From Bog-756 sp963734435 (GTDB lineage: Bacteria; Actinomycetota; Acidimicrobiia; Acidimicrobiales; RAAP-2): DNA of 64,000 bases. Each line of letters opens with the position of its first letter. The first letter of the stretch is position 1. Below the pieces are notes generated by a model. It saw only the letters and a list, made by a program, of their open reading frames with translations, searched no databases and was not told the origin of the DNA. Shown in pieces: positions 9,250 to 19,002 of the stretch. The translations under genes were made by a program, and so were the position numbers. Location: positions 1 through 64,000 of the forward strand of contig CAVTHA010000006.1 of NCBI GenBank assembly GCA_963734435.1, given 5' to 3'.

Positions 9250-9810
9250 ATGCTAGGCACGGGTGTTGTCAAAGGGTTGGTGGAAACCGCGCGGAACTTT
9301 CTGGGCAGTTTTGTCGATAAGGACCGCCTGGTTACCGTGCAGTTCCCTGAAGAGAGGCTGCCCGTAGCGGAGGCGGCGCGTAACTTTCCTTTCCTTATCT
9401 ATGATGGCGTGGACCCGGAGCAGGGTCTTCGCTGCGTGGCCTGCCAGATTTGCGAGAAAGAATGCCCGCCCCGATGCATCACCATCGAAAAGAGCAAAGA
9501 CAAGAAGCCTGACTTTGTGGGCAAGCAGCAGGCTTATCCGGTGGTCTTCGATATCGATGTATCGGTTTGCATGAGCTGCCAGATCTGCGTGGAAGTGTGC
9601 CCCTTCGACGCCATCCGCATGGATAATGACTTCGAACTAAGCACTACCGATCGCTTTGGCGGCCTGTTATGGACCAAAGAGAAATTAGCGCGGCCGAATG
9701 AGCATTATTTGGCCATCCACCCGACAGAAGCAGCCGAAGTCGAGGCCAGACGGGCGGAAGAGAAGGCACAGGCCGAGGCCAAGAAGCAACAACCGGCGGT
9801 GACGAAATAA
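9250..9810 (+). CDS. nuoI: NADH-quinone oxidoreductase subunit I (2x 4Fe-4S)
   Basis: Peripheral-arm subunit with two 4Fe-4S clusters, N6a and N6b. 186 residues; cluster motifs are CVACQICEKECPP near residue 62 and CMSCQICVEVCPF near residue 108. The last 30 residues are charged and Ala-rich. It comes before nuoH, the reverse of the E. coli order, and its TAA overlaps the nuoH ATG. With no NuoEFG, the ferredoxin or other donor would have to deliver electrons at or near NuoI (inference from known EFG-less complexes). Confidence 0.95.
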   Translation: MLGTGVVKGLVETARNFLGSFVDKDRLVTVQFPEERLPVAEAARNFPFLIYDGVDPEQGLRCVACQICEKECPPRCITIEKSKDKKPDFVGKQQAYPVVFDIDVSVCMSCQICVEVCPFDAIRMDNDFELSTTDRFGGLLWTKEKLARPNEHYLAIHPTEAAEVEARRAEEKAQAEAKKQQPAVTK

Positions 9811-10976
9811 TGCTGGACCAGGTATTCGTCCTGCTGAAGCATTGGCTGCTGGGCTACACACCGGCGGCAATTCAGCCGGCAGTTTCGATCTTGCTGACCA
9901 TTGTTCCCATCCTGCTCCTGTTCCCCGCCCTATTTGCGTTAACGACGGTTCTGGAGCGCAAGGGATTGGGAAGAATTCAGAACCGCTACGGTCCGAACCG
10001 GGTGGGATTTTTCGGCATCCTGCAGCCGATGGCCGATGCGTTGAAGTCGCTGACCAAGGAAGATATTGTTCCGGCGTCGGCCGATCGCACGGTTCACTTT
10101 CTGGCTCCCTTGGTTCTGTTGGCGGTGGCGTTTCTGCCCTACGCGGTTTTGCCCATTGGCCGGAATATGATCGCCGCGAATCTGGATGCGGGCGTGCTGT
10201 TCTTCTTCGCCATCGGCGCGATTTCCGAGCTGTCCGTTTTTATGGCGGGGTGGTCAAGCCGCAATAAGTACTCGCTGCTCGGCGCCATGCGGGCAGTGGC
10301 GCAAATGATCAGCTATGAAGTGCCGCTGCTGCTCTCCTCGATCGCGGTCATTATGGCGGCCGGGTCTTTGTCCACAGTCGTCATCGTCGAAAAGCAAGCA
10401 GGATTCACGGGCATTTTCCCCCACTGGTATGTGCTGACGCCGTGGGGCTTCGCCGGATTCATCCTCTTCATGATTGCGGCTACGGCTGAGACTAACCGTT
10501 CCCCGTTTGATCTGCCCGAGGGCGAATCCGAAATTATCGCCGGTTATTACCTTGAGTATTCGGGCTTCAAATTCGCCCTGTTTTTCCTGGGAGAATACCT
10601 GGGGATGTTTGCCATCAGCGGCCTGGGAATTACGCTTTTTCTGGGGGGATGGTCTGCACCGCTGCCATTTCTTACCTGGATTCCCTCCTGGATATGGTTT
10701 TTCGCGAAGCTGCTGGCGTTGATCATCGGCTTCATCTGGGTACGCGGCACGCTGCCCCGTTTGCGTATGGATCAGCTGATGAACTTTGCCTGGAAGTTTA
10801 TGTTGCCTATGGCGCTGGTGATCGTGGTATCGGCGGGGGCATGGCGCTTTCTTCCCCAAGGGGTGACGCGATGGCTGGTGACCACGCTGTTCCTTGCCGT
10901 TGCCTACGTGTTGCTGGCACGCGGCGTGGAGAGCAGAAACAAGATCGCAAAACGAATTTATCGTTTTGCTGAATGA
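9810..10976 (+). CDS. nuoH: NADH-quinone oxidoreductase subunit H
   Basis: Membrane subunit at the junction of the peripheral arm and the pump, 388 residues with about eight helices. Signatures include VLERKGLGRIQNRYGPNRVG, LQPMADALKSLTKEDI, and AATAETNRSPFDLPEGESEI with the acidic loop near the quinone tunnel. Start overlaps the nuoI stop; the stop overlaps nuoJ by ATGA. Confidence 0.96.
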   Translation: MLDQVFVLLKHWLLGYTPAAIQPAVSILLTIVPILLLFPALFALTTVLERKGLGRIQNRYGPNRVGFFGILQPMADALKSLTKEDIVPASADRTVHFLAPLVLLAVAFLPYAVLPIGRNMIAANLDAGVLFFFAIGAISELSVFMAGWSSRNKYSLLGAMRAVAQMISYEVPLLLSSIAVIMAAGSLSTVVIVEKQAGFTGIFPHWYVLTPWGFAGFILFMIAATAETNRSPFDLPEGESEIIAGYYLEYSGFKFALFFLGEYLGMFAISGLGITLFLGGWSAPLPFLTWIPSWIWFFAKLLALIIGFIWVRGTLPRLRMDQLMNFAWKFMLPMALVIVVSAGAWRFLPQGVTRWLVTTLFLAVAYVLLARGVESRNKIAKRIYRFAE

Positions 10977-11479
10977 GGCAGATGAGCGTTCCGTTTCTCA
11001 TTCTTGCAATCGTAACCCTGGCCGGCACGTGGGCAGCAATGATGCTGCGCGGTTTAGTGCATTGCGCCTTGGCACTGGCGGTTGCGTTTGCGGGAATCGG
11101 GCTGCTCTACCTCAATCTTGGCGCGCAATTCCTTGGGCTGGCGCAATTGCTTGTCTATGTAGGCGCGATTGCCGTTCTGATCGTGTTTGTGATCCTGCTC
11201 ACGCGCGGCGGCGATACCGACTCGCCTCCACTCCCCAAGACGAACTTGCCCATCACCGGAATTCTGGTGGCAGTGGTCATCTTCGGCATTCTTGCCTGGG
11301 CAATCTTCCATAGCTTTGCGATCCATGCGCCTGGACTGCCTGCTCCGCAAACCACCATCCGGGAGTTGGGCACGACTTTGATGGGGGGCTATATCCTCCC
11401 GCTCGAAATCATCGGGTTAATGCTCACAGCGGCGTTGATAGGAGCGGTGATTGTCGCCATGAAGGAGAACGGGCAGTGA
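10973..11479 (+). CDS. nuoJ: NADH-quinone oxidoreductase subunit J
   Basis: Five-helix membrane subunit, 168 residues, with the typical LGAQFLGLAQLLVYVGAIAV segment (pi-bulge helix TM3) and a conserved end ALIGAVIVAMKENG. A second ATG at 10982 is an equally good start. It overlaps both neighbours by four bases. Confidence 0.93.
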   Translation: MRQMSVPFLILAIVTLAGTWAAMMLRGLVHCALALAVAFAGIGLLYLNLGAQFLGLAQLLVYVGAIAVLIVFVILLTRGGDTDSPPLPKTNLPITGILVAVVIFGILAWAIFHSFAIHAPGLPAPQTTIRELGTTLMGGYILPLEIIGLMLTAALIGAVIVAMKENGQ

Positions 11480-11787
11480 CGGCTCTGGCGGGATGCTTGC
11501 TTGTTTCTTCCATGCTGTTTGCGGTTGGCCTGGCGGGTGCATTGACGCGCAGGAATACGATCCTGGTGCTGGTTGGCATTGAGCTGATGTTGAATGCCGG
11601 CAACCTGAACCTGGTTGCCTTTTGGCGCTTCGGACCGCACGCCGGCGCCCCGGCCGGCATGATCTTTGTGCTCTTCTCCATCGGCGTCGCGGCGGCAGAA
11701 GCGGCAGTTGGGCTCGCACTTATCCTCGCGGTGTACCGGCATGCGAAGACTACCGATCTGAATCAACTCGTGGGGAGGGGACACTAA
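11476..11787 (+). CDS. nuoK: NADH-quinone oxidoreductase subunit K
   Basis: Small three-helix antiporter-like subunit (MrpC relative), 103 residues, GTG start overlapping the nuoJ stop. Signatures are RRNTILVLVGIELMLNAGNL, with the membrane Glu, and VAAAEAAVGLALILAVYR with the second. Confidence 0.95.
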   Translation: MTALAGCLLVSSMLFAVGLAGALTRRNTILVLVGIELMLNAGNLNLVAFWRFGPHAGAPAGMIFVLFSIGVAAAEAAVGLALILAVYRHAKTTDLNQLVGRGH

Positions 11788-11796
11788 GCCCTGCCT

Positions 11797-13844
11797 ATGG
11801 CCCCGACCCTTTGGATCGTTCGCTATCTGTGGTTGATCCCGGTATTACCGCTGGTGGCTGCCGGCATCGGTGCGCTGCTCAAACGGCGGCAGCGCCGATT
11901 TGCGGCAACTATCGCGATCGCCTCAATTGGTGTGTCTTTTCTCTTGGCGATGGTTGCCTTTGCTCATCTGCTGCTGGAGCCGGAGCGGCTGTTCTTCAAC
12001 TTTCGCTGGATGCAATACGGCAACGAATGGGTGAGGCTTGGGTGGATGCTGGACCCGCTCACAGCGGTCATGCTGGTGATGGTGACGCTTCGTGGGGCTG
12101 CTGATTTTTATTTACAGCGCGGCCTATATGCACCACGACGAAAACTTCGCGCGGTTTTTCTGCTTCCTCTCTCTGTTTGCCGGGGCGATGCTCGGCCTGC
12201 TGATCGCCAACAGCCTGCTGCTGCTGTTTATGTGTTGGGAGGTTGTGGGGCTGACGTCGTACCTGCTGATTGGGTTCTGGTATGAACGGCCTGCGGCGGC
12301 TGCAGCGGCAAAAAAGGCGTTCCTTACCACGCGGGTGGGGGACCTTGGCCTGCTGCTGGGAATGGTGTGGCTCTACGGACAAACGGGCACGCTGCTGTTT
12401 TATGATCACGGCGCGGGATGCATGGAGCAGGCCGCTCTCTCCCAACTGGCCGCGCGCATTGCAACCGGCATTGCGCTGCTGATCTTCTGCGGAGCGGTTG
12501 GCAAATCGGGCCAGCTGCCTCTTCACGTCTGGCTTCCGGATGCGATGGAAGGCCCCACGCCGGTAAGCGCCCTGATTCACGCGGCAACCATGGTGGCCGC
12601 GGGCGTGTACCTGGTAGCGCGTGTGTATCCTCTCATGAGCGTTACCGGCAGCGCGCTTGAGGTAGTGACCTGGGTCGGCGCCCTGACTGCGATCTTTGCT
12701 GCGCTGATTGCCGTGGCGCAGGAAGACATCAAACGCGTTCTGGCCTATTCCACCGTGTCGCAGCTCGGCTACATGATGATGGGCATCGGGGTGGGTGGCG
12801 TCGCGGTAGGCATTTTCCACTTGATAGCTCATGCATTTTTCAAGGCGCTCCTTGTTTCTCGGAGCGGGATCGGTGATCCACGGCTTGATGGGGGAGCAGG
12901 ACATCCGCGAAATGGGCGGCATCCGCAAATGGATGCCCGTCACCTTTGCCACCTATGCTGTGGGCACGCTCGCGTTGTGCGGATTTCCTTTATTCTTCTC
13001 CGGATTTTGGAGCAAGGACGCAATCCTGCATGCCGCCTACGGGTGGAACGTCTCCCGCATACCGTTCTACCTCGGTGCGATCGGTGCGCTGCTCACGGCC
13101 TTCTACATGACCCGCCAAGTCTGCTACGTGTTTTTCGGCAAGCGGCGCAGGGGTCCGGTGACGGAACCGGTGGTGCCCGCTGAGACTGCGGCGTCGGATC
13201 CGCTGGACGCCGCTCACGAGAGTCCGGCTGCCATGACAGTGCCGTTGGTGCTGCTGGCAGGTTTCGCGGTTCTGCTCGGGTTCCTTGGCACTCCTGCATG
13301 GCCGTGGCTGCAGGCTTTTCTCGACATCAAGCACACCAGCTTGAACTTTGGCCAGCTCGCGGAAAACGGACTAATTCCGCTGATGGTGGCCTCTTCCCTA
13401 CTGGTCTTCGCCGGGTTGGGATTGGGTTGGTGGATGTATGGGCGGCGGCCCATCGGGCACGCCGGAGACGCGGATGCTCTCGAGCGGCTGCAGCCGGCGG
13501 TCTTCCATGCGCTGCGGGAAGGCTTGTTCATCGACCAGCTTTATGCGCGGACGATCCTACGGCCGGCATGGTGGATCGCGAACTTCTCAGACTGGTTGGA
13601 GCGATGGCTTTGGAGCGGCATCCCGATTGCTGTTTCGGCCGTGACCAAGGGGATCGGGTGGATGGATCTCTCGCTCGACCGCTGGGTGGTGAACAAGGGA
13701 TTCGACGCAGGATGTAGCGGCGTCGCGGATGGCGGGCGATTGCTGGCGCGGCTGCAGGATGGCCGCATCCAGCATTATTTGCGGCTTCTGGGGGCCGCGG
13801 TGGCCGCTTTGGCGCTCTTTCTGCTGCTGGGACACAGAGGATGA
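11797..13844 (+). CDS. nuoL: NADH-quinone oxidoreductase subunit L (two frameshifts)
   Basis: Distal proton-pumping antiporter-like subunit, about 680 residues after repair. The first piece (11797 to about 12090) ends at MLVMVTL. The second starts in another frame with VGLLIFIYSAAYMHHDENFA and carries FMCWEVVGLTSYLLIGFW, SGQLPLHVWLPDAMEGPTPV and AQEDIKRVLAYSTVSQLGYM. The third takes over near 12852 (LFLGAGSVIHGLMGEQDIR) and runs to the stop, including the C-terminal long helix region. Key membrane Glu and Lys residues are present in these motifs. Because the gene is central to an otherwise intact operon, the two indels are probably sequencing errors. The stop overlaps nuoM1 by ATGA. Confidence 0.9.
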
Positions 13845-15400
13845 CGAGCGACTTGCACCTGGTCAGCATGCTTACCTTGCTTCCTTTCCTGGGTGGTATT
13901 GCGGTTCTGCTGGTGGGGCGCGCCGGACGCGGGGCGGCACGGTTGACGGCCGCCGTTTTCGCCACCGCGGCGGTTGCCTATACGATCCTGCTTTGGTGCC
14001 GCTTCCAGCCGGCCCTGGCAGGAATGCAATTTGAGGAAATGCATCCATGGGAGCCGGCGATTGGACTCGCGTACCACGTCGGTCTGGATGGTTTAAGTCT
14101 GCTGATGCTGGCGGTCTCGTCGATTGTCGTGCTCATGTCGGTCGCCGCTTCCTGGAGCAATCCGAAACAAGGCCCGGTTTATTTTGCTTTGCTGCTTTTT
14201 TTGGAGACGGGTCTGTTCGGCACGTTTACAGCGCTTAACTTTCTCCACTGGTTCCTCTTCTGGGAGCTCAGCCTGATTCCGGCGTTCTTCATGATCCGGC
14301 TCTGGGGCGGCTCGGGACGGGCGCGCGCAGCAACCCAGTTCTTTGTGTACACCATGGTGGGCAGCATCCCCTTGCTGCTTTCGTTTCTGGCGATCTTTCT
14401 CGCCAGCGGCAGCTTCGACTTCATCGAACTGACCCGGATGGCGCAGACAGGGCAGCTTGCCGCCGCGATAGGCCAGAATCTGCACTGGCATCAATGGGAC
14501 AGCGGCCACATCACGATGTTTCTGTTTTGCGGCGCATTCCTCGGATTCGCGGTCAAGACCCCCGTGGTTCCGTTTCACGGCTGGCTTGCGTCTGCCTACG
14601 GGGAGGGTGCATCGGAGACCACCATGGTGATGACCGGTGTTCTATCGAAGATGGGCGTGTATGGCTTTCTGAGGATCCTGCTTCCCATCTTCCCGGAGCA
14701 GATGTGGCGCGCCCAAACCATTCTTCTGTGGCTGGCCATCGCCACCATCGTGTTGCCCGCGTTCGCTGCATGGGCGCAAACAGACTTGAAGAGAATGTTT
14801 GCCTACGGGTCCATCAATCACCTGGGATACTGCATCCTGGGCATCGTTGCCGTAGACGGGTTCCACTGGCGCGGATGCGAGCCTGATCGGCGAGAAGGCG
14901 GCGGCGCTTACCGGTGTGATGCTGCAGTGTTCAGCCACGGCATCACCGCAGCGGCGCTCTTCTGGTTTTTAGCTCTGCTTGAACGGCGCAGCGGAGGCGT
15001 TCTGGGTTTGAACGATTTTGGCGGTCTGCGCAGGGCGATGCCGGTATTCAGCGGATTGATGGGGATCGCCGTCTTCACATCGCTCGGTTTGCCTGGGCTT
15101 ATGGGCTTCCCGGGAGAATTTCTGATCTTCAAAGGGGTATTCCCACTGACGTGGTGGGCGGCCTCGCTTGCAGTGATCGGCTTGCTGATGACGGCCGTCT
15201 TCTTGCTCACGATTCTGCAGCGTGTTTTCTCGGGTGAACTGCATGAGCGCTGGGCCGGGATGCCGGACCTGACCCTGGCCGAACAGTGCACGCTCGCTCC
15301 CGCGGTCGCGCTGATGTTCGTGCTGGGAGTGTATCCGCAACTGATCAGCGGCATGGTGCACGGGACGGTGATGCAGTTTGTCGGCCTGGTGAGGTATTGA
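13841..15400 (+). CDS. nuoM: NADH-quinone oxidoreductase subunit M, copy 1
   Basis: Antiporter-like proton-pumping subunit, 519 residues. It has the standard residues: the Glu in FWELSLIPAFFMIRLWGG, the Lys in AVKTPVVPFHGWLASAYGEG, and the Lys in TGVLSKMGVYGFL. Between about 14862 and 14925 the translation becomes FHWRGCEPDRREGGGAY, foreign to the family. Shifting one base gives ASLIGEKAAALTGVM, the expected sequence, so two opposite indels cancel each other. Followed two bases later by a second nuoM. Confidence 0.93.
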   Translation: MTSDLHLVSMLTLLPFLGGIAVLLVGRAGRGAARLTAAVFATAAVAYTILLWCRFQPALAGMQFEEMHPWEPAIGLAYHVGLDGLSLLMLAVSSIVVLMSVAASWSNPKQGPVYFALLLFLETGLFGTFTALNFLHWFLFWELSLIPAFFMIRLWGGSGRARAATQFFVYTMVGSIPLLLSFLAIFLASGSFDFIELTRMAQTGQLAAAIGQNLHWHQWDSGHITMFLFCGAFLGFAVKTPVVPFHGWLASAYGEGASETTMVMTGVLSKMGVYGFLRILLPIFPEQMWRAQTILLWLAIATIVLPAFAAWAQTDLKRMFAYGSINHLGYCILGIVAVDGFHWRGCEPDRREGGGAYRCDAAVFSHGITAAALFWFLALLERRSGGVLGLNDFGGLRRAMPVFSGLMGIAVFTSLGLPGLMGFPGEFLIFKGVFPLTWWAASLAVIGLLMTAVFLLTILQRVFSGELHERWAGMPDLTLAEQCTLAPAVALMFVLGVYPQLISGMVHGTVMQFVGLVRY

Positions 15401-15402
15401 CC

Positions 15403-16911
15403 ATGCTTGCCTGGACGATCTACCTCTCATTTATTGGCGCAGCCGCGGTTGCTTTTACTCCGGGGAAGAGGCCGGCCGTTGCGCGCGCGATCGCGTTGCT
15501 CACCACGCTGGCAGGGTTGGTGCTCGCAATCGTGGCCGTGGCGCACGACCGGTCGGGGCAGCTGATTACGATTGTGAGAGTGCCGTGGATATCCCAGTTA
15601 GGCATTGACTATCACCTGGCCGCCGATGGCATCAGCCTGGTCCTGGTCTTGTTGACCGGCATTGCGGCTGTGGCCGGTGTACTTTTTTCCTGGAATGTGG
15701 ACCGGCGGGTGAAGGACTTTTTTGCTCTCTACCTGGTGTTGATTGGCGCTGTTTACGGTGTCTTCCTCAGCTTCGATCTTTTCGAGCTTTTTGTTTTTTA
15801 TGAGATCGCGATTATTCCCAAGTATTTTCTGATCGCCATCTGGGGATCGACGCGGCGGGAGTATGCGGCCATGAAGCTGGTGCTCTACTCGTTTGCGGGG
15901 AGCGCCCTGGTGCTGGCTGTGATGGTTGCCGCCTACGTCGTTTCGGGCGAGCGCACGCTGAGCCTGGAGGCGCTGGCGCACTATCCCTTTCCGGTTCATT
16001 TTCAAATGTGGGCCTTCCCGCTTGTGTTCGTGGGCTTCGCCGTGCTCGCCGGTATGTGGCCCTTTCATACCTGGGCGCCGACGGGGCACGCCGCCGCGCC
16101 AACCGCCGCGTCCATGCTGCTGGCAGGCGTGGTGATGAAGCTGGGAGCCTACGGCTGCCTGCGTGTGGCCATGATGTTGTTTCCCCGGGGGTTGGACCCG
16201 TGGGGATTCCACGTGCTCGGGTTTGGGTCCTGGCAGCAGGTCTTCGCGGTGCTGGCGCTCATCGGCATCGTCTACGGCGCAAGCATTGCGCTGGTACAGA
16301 AGGATCTGAAGTTCGTCGTCGGCTACTCCAGCGTGAGCCACATGGGTTTTGTACTTCTGGGATTGATGACCCTCAACCAGATTGGGCTGTCTGGCGCCGT
16401 TTATCAGATGTTCTCTCACGGGATTATCGCCGGGCTGCTGTTTGCGGTGGTGGGGCGCATGGTCTATGACCGCACCCATACGCGTGACTTGAGCGAGCTA
16501 TCGCGTATACCGCTGGCGCGGTTGATTCCCTTTGCGGCAGTGACGTTTGTTCTGGCGTTTATGGCCTCGATTGGGCTGCCGGGGTTTAGCGGATTTATCG
16601 CCGAACTGGAAGTGCTGATCGGCAGCTGGCACGCATTTCCCTGGATGAGTTGGATCGCAGGTTTTGGAATTTTGATCGGCATTGCATTTTCATGGCGAGC
16701 GCTGCAAGCCACTTTCTTTGGCGAGACGGTGGCGGCAACCACAGCGGAGCCGGTGATGGCGCCCATCACGATGGCGGAGCGTCTGGGGGCTTGCTTGCTG
16801 TTGGCGAGCACGATTGTGCTGGGCCTCTATCCCAAGCTCCTGATGGATTTGATACTGCCAACCCTCAATGGGCCATTGTTCGACCAACTTCGCCAAGGTG
16901 GGTGGAGATGA
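15403..16911 (+). CDS. nuoM: NADH-quinone oxidoreductase subunit M, copy 2 (variant)
   Basis: Second, divergent NuoM, 502 residues; ATG at 15403 chosen because it directly follows the nuoM1 stop. It keeps the Glu in VFYEIAIIPKYFLIAIWGS and the Lys in GVVMKLGAYGCLRV. Where nuoM1 has AVKTPVVPFHGW, this copy reads AVLAGMWPFHTWAPTGH, so the helix-7 Lys is replaced by Leu on my alignment. It is clearly a paralogue of a different subclass and not a recent duplicate. Two adjacent NuoM genes are the hallmark of so-called 2M complex I. Stop overlaps nuoN by ATGA. Confidence 0.93.
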   Translation: MLAWTIYLSFIGAAAVAFTPGKRPAVARAIALLTTLAGLVLAIVAVAHDRSGQLITIVRVPWISQLGIDYHLAADGISLVLVLLTGIAAVAGVLFSWNVDRRVKDFFALYLVLIGAVYGVFLSFDLFELFVFYEIAIIPKYFLIAIWGSTRREYAAMKLVLYSFAGSALVLAVMVAAYVVSGERTLSLEALAHYPFPVHFQMWAFPLVFVGFAVLAGMWPFHTWAPTGHAAAPTAASMLLAGVVMKLGAYGCLRVAMMLFPRGLDPWGFHVLGFGSWQQVFAVLALIGIVYGASIALVQKDLKFVVGYSSVSHMGFVLLGLMTLNQIGLSGAVYQMFSHGIIAGLLFAVVGRMVYDRTHTRDLSELSRIPLARLIPFAAVTFVLAFMASIGLPGFSGFIAELEVLIGSWHAFPWMSWIAGFGILIGIAFSWRALQATFFGETVAATTAEPVMAPITMAERLGACLLLASTIVLGLYPKLLMDLILPTLNGPLFDQLRQGGWR

Positions 16912-18398
16912 TCGGCTCCAGCTACTTGGAACTTTTGCGCTTGACGGCACCCGAGATCGTGGTGGCGCTTGCAGGCATCCTGGTGCTGGTGCTCGACCTC
17001 AGCTTCCTGCGCCGGGCTTCGCTTGCTCTCCGCTTCCGTGGCGCGGTAATCGCCGCCTGCGGCGGATGTATCGTGGCACTGGTCGTGCTGGAGAAACTAT
17101 CCGCGCAGGGCAGCTTGCCGGCTGGAATGCTGGTAGTCAATCCTCTGACGCAGCTGATGCAAATCGCTCTCCTGGTGCTCGCCGTACTGGTTCTTCTCCT
17201 GGTGGACTCGGCACGCTTCACCGGCCACGTTGGTGAGTATTGCGCTTTGCTGTTGTTCGCCACCACCGCGATGATGCTGCTGGTGAGCACGCAGAATCTG
17301 CTGGTGATCTTTATCACCATTGAGTTCCTGAGTCTCTCGCTCTACATTCTTACCGGGTTTGACAAGGACAGCCGGCAATCGGCGGAAGCGGCACTCAAGT
17401 ATTTTCTGTTTGGCGGCATGTCGGCGGGAATGCTGCTGTTTGGCATGAGCCTGCTATACGGCCTTTCGGGCTCCCTTGAGCTCAAATCCATCGCGGTCGC
17501 GGTACACGGCTCGCCGGGCGATCCGCTGTTAGCGCTTGCCATGGTCATGGTGCTGGCGGGATTTGGATTCAAAGTTGCCGCGGCTCCCTTTCACATGTGG
17601 GCTCCGGAGGTATACCAGGGAGGGCCTACGGGTAGCGCGGCGCTGGTTGCCTCCAGTTCCAAAGTCGCCAGTTTCTTTGTCTTGTTCCTTTTCTTCTATT
17701 TGGGGCTGATAGGGTTGGCAGGAAATGCTGGCTGGGGAAAATATTCCGCCGGCTGGGCGCCGCTGATCGCGATCGTGGCCGCAGTATCCATGATCTGGGG
17801 CAACCTGGCGGCCATTGCGCAGACCAGCGTCCGGCGGCTGATCGCCTACTCTGCGATTGGACATGCAGGATATATGTTGATTGCGCTGGTCGTGCATAGC
17901 CGGCAGAGTTTTATCGCAATGGTGTACTACGTCTTCACGTATGCGTTGGCAACCCTGGGCGCTTTTGGAGTGCTCTCTGCGCTGGAGGGTGAAAAGATCG
18001 ACACGATCGCGGATTTTCGCGGATTGGGCAAACGCGCTCCAGGCTTATCGTTTTGCCTGCTGATTTTTTTGCTGTCGCTGGCGGGCATTCCTCCGTTGGC
18101 AGGCTTCTTTGGCAAATTCTATGTATTTGTCTCGGCACTTGACCTCGCGGAACACTCCGGATTGCTATGGCTGGTACTGCTCGCGATTGCCATGAGCGTG
18201 GTTTCGTTTTATTACTATCTGAAGATTCTCAAACTGGCCTATGTCTCGGAACCCGTGCATGACGCCACCGACATCGATCTCTCCTTGACCACCCAGTTAA
18301 CTTTGTGGGTGAGTGCCGCCCTGGTCGTGATTCTGGGTTGCTTGCCGGGTTTATTGCTCAATCGAATTGCCGCCGCGGTCGATTCCGCATTCAGGTAG
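16908..18398 (+). CDS. nuoN: NADH-quinone oxidoreductase subunit N
   Basis: Proximal antiporter-like subunit, 496 residues, start at 16908 overlapping the nuoM2 stop. Signatures are FITIEFLSLSLYILTGF with the membrane Glu, FKVAAAPFHMWAPEVYQGGP and SVRRLIAYSAIGHAGYMLI with the membrane Lys. Last gene of the operon; it meets the glycosyltransferase tail to tail, with stops overlapping by about eight bases. Confidence 0.95.
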   Translation: MIGSSYLELLRLTAPEIVVALAGILVLVLDLSFLRRASLALRFRGAVIAACGGCIVALVVLEKLSAQGSLPAGMLVVNPLTQLMQIALLVLAVLVLLLVDSARFTGHVGEYCALLLFATTAMMLLVSTQNLLVIFITIEFLSLSLYILTGFDKDSRQSAEAALKYFLFGGMSAGMLLFGMSLLYGLSGSLELKSIAVAVHGSPGDPLLALAMVMVLAGFGFKVAAAPFHMWAPEVYQGGPTGSAALVASSSKVASFFVLFLFFYLGLIGLAGNAGWGKYSAGWAPLIAIVAAVSMIWGNLAAIAQTSVRRLIAYSAIGHAGYMLIALVVHSRQSFIAMVYYVFTYALATLGAFGVLSALEGEKIDTIADFRGLGKRAPGLSFCLLIFLLSLAGIPPLAGFFGKFYVFVSALDLAEHSGLLWLVLLAIAMSVVSFYYYLKILKLAYVSEPVHDATDIDLSLTTQLTLWVSAALVVILGCLPGLLLNRIAAAVDSAFR

Positions 18399-18960
18399 AG
18401 CATTTTTCGCGCGCATACTTCAATCCGTACTGGCGGAAGCCGATCCAACTGGACATACCGCGCAGTAGCCGGTGCCGCTCCGGCATGGCCAGCAGTGCGT
18501 TGACCGCGCGCCTGTCAAGCAGACGGAAGTCGCCGGTGTCTAAAGGAATGTCGACATCGCTGAGCTTGTTGATCAATCGATAGAAGAGCTGGGCACTGCG
18601 TAATTTGAAAGCGGCTTTCGCCAGCGCGCGTCTCGCGAACGCCATAGACAACATCGTATCCCTCGCCGCCATCGATCCATCATTTGCGAAATGAGTTCCG
18701 GTGGATCCTGCAAGTCGGCATCGATGATGACGGCGCACTGCACCAGCAGCGGCGGTGAGACCCGCGGTGACCGCAGCCTGGTGGCCAAAATTTCGAGACA
18801 GCATCACGACGCGGGTTTGAGGGGAAGTGTGATGAAGGTAGCGAAGAATTTCGTCGGTGCGGTCGGTAGAGCCGTCGTTAACGTAAATAAACTCGTATTC
18901 GCTAGTCGTTTGTGCCTCTATTGTGGTGTAGACCGAAGACGCTGGTGGTACGCAGTTCTC
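18391..18960 (-). pseudogene. Family 2 glycosyltransferase (dolichol-phosphate-sugar/ArnC-like), frameshifted
   Basis: Pieces of a GT2 enzyme that would transfer a sugar from a nucleotide to a polyprenyl phosphate. In order along the minus strand: EYEFIYVNDGSTDRTDEIL near 18880, VVMLSRNFGHQAAVTAGL near 18800, IDADLQDPPELISQMMDRWR in a second frame near 18710 (the DAD and QDPPE motifs are diagnostic), then back to the first frame with FKLRSAQLFYRLINKLSDVD and DTGDFRLLDRRAVNALLAMP to the stop at 18391. The N-terminal nucleotide-binding strand (normally VVPVYNE) is not readable. The start is therefore unknown. At least three indels; likely poor sequence. It sits head to head with an ArnT-like gene, a natural partner. 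Confidence 0.7.
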
Positions 18961-19002
18961 TATCCAAAGACAGTCATAGGAAGAATATTAGCGGTGTAAC
19001 CC

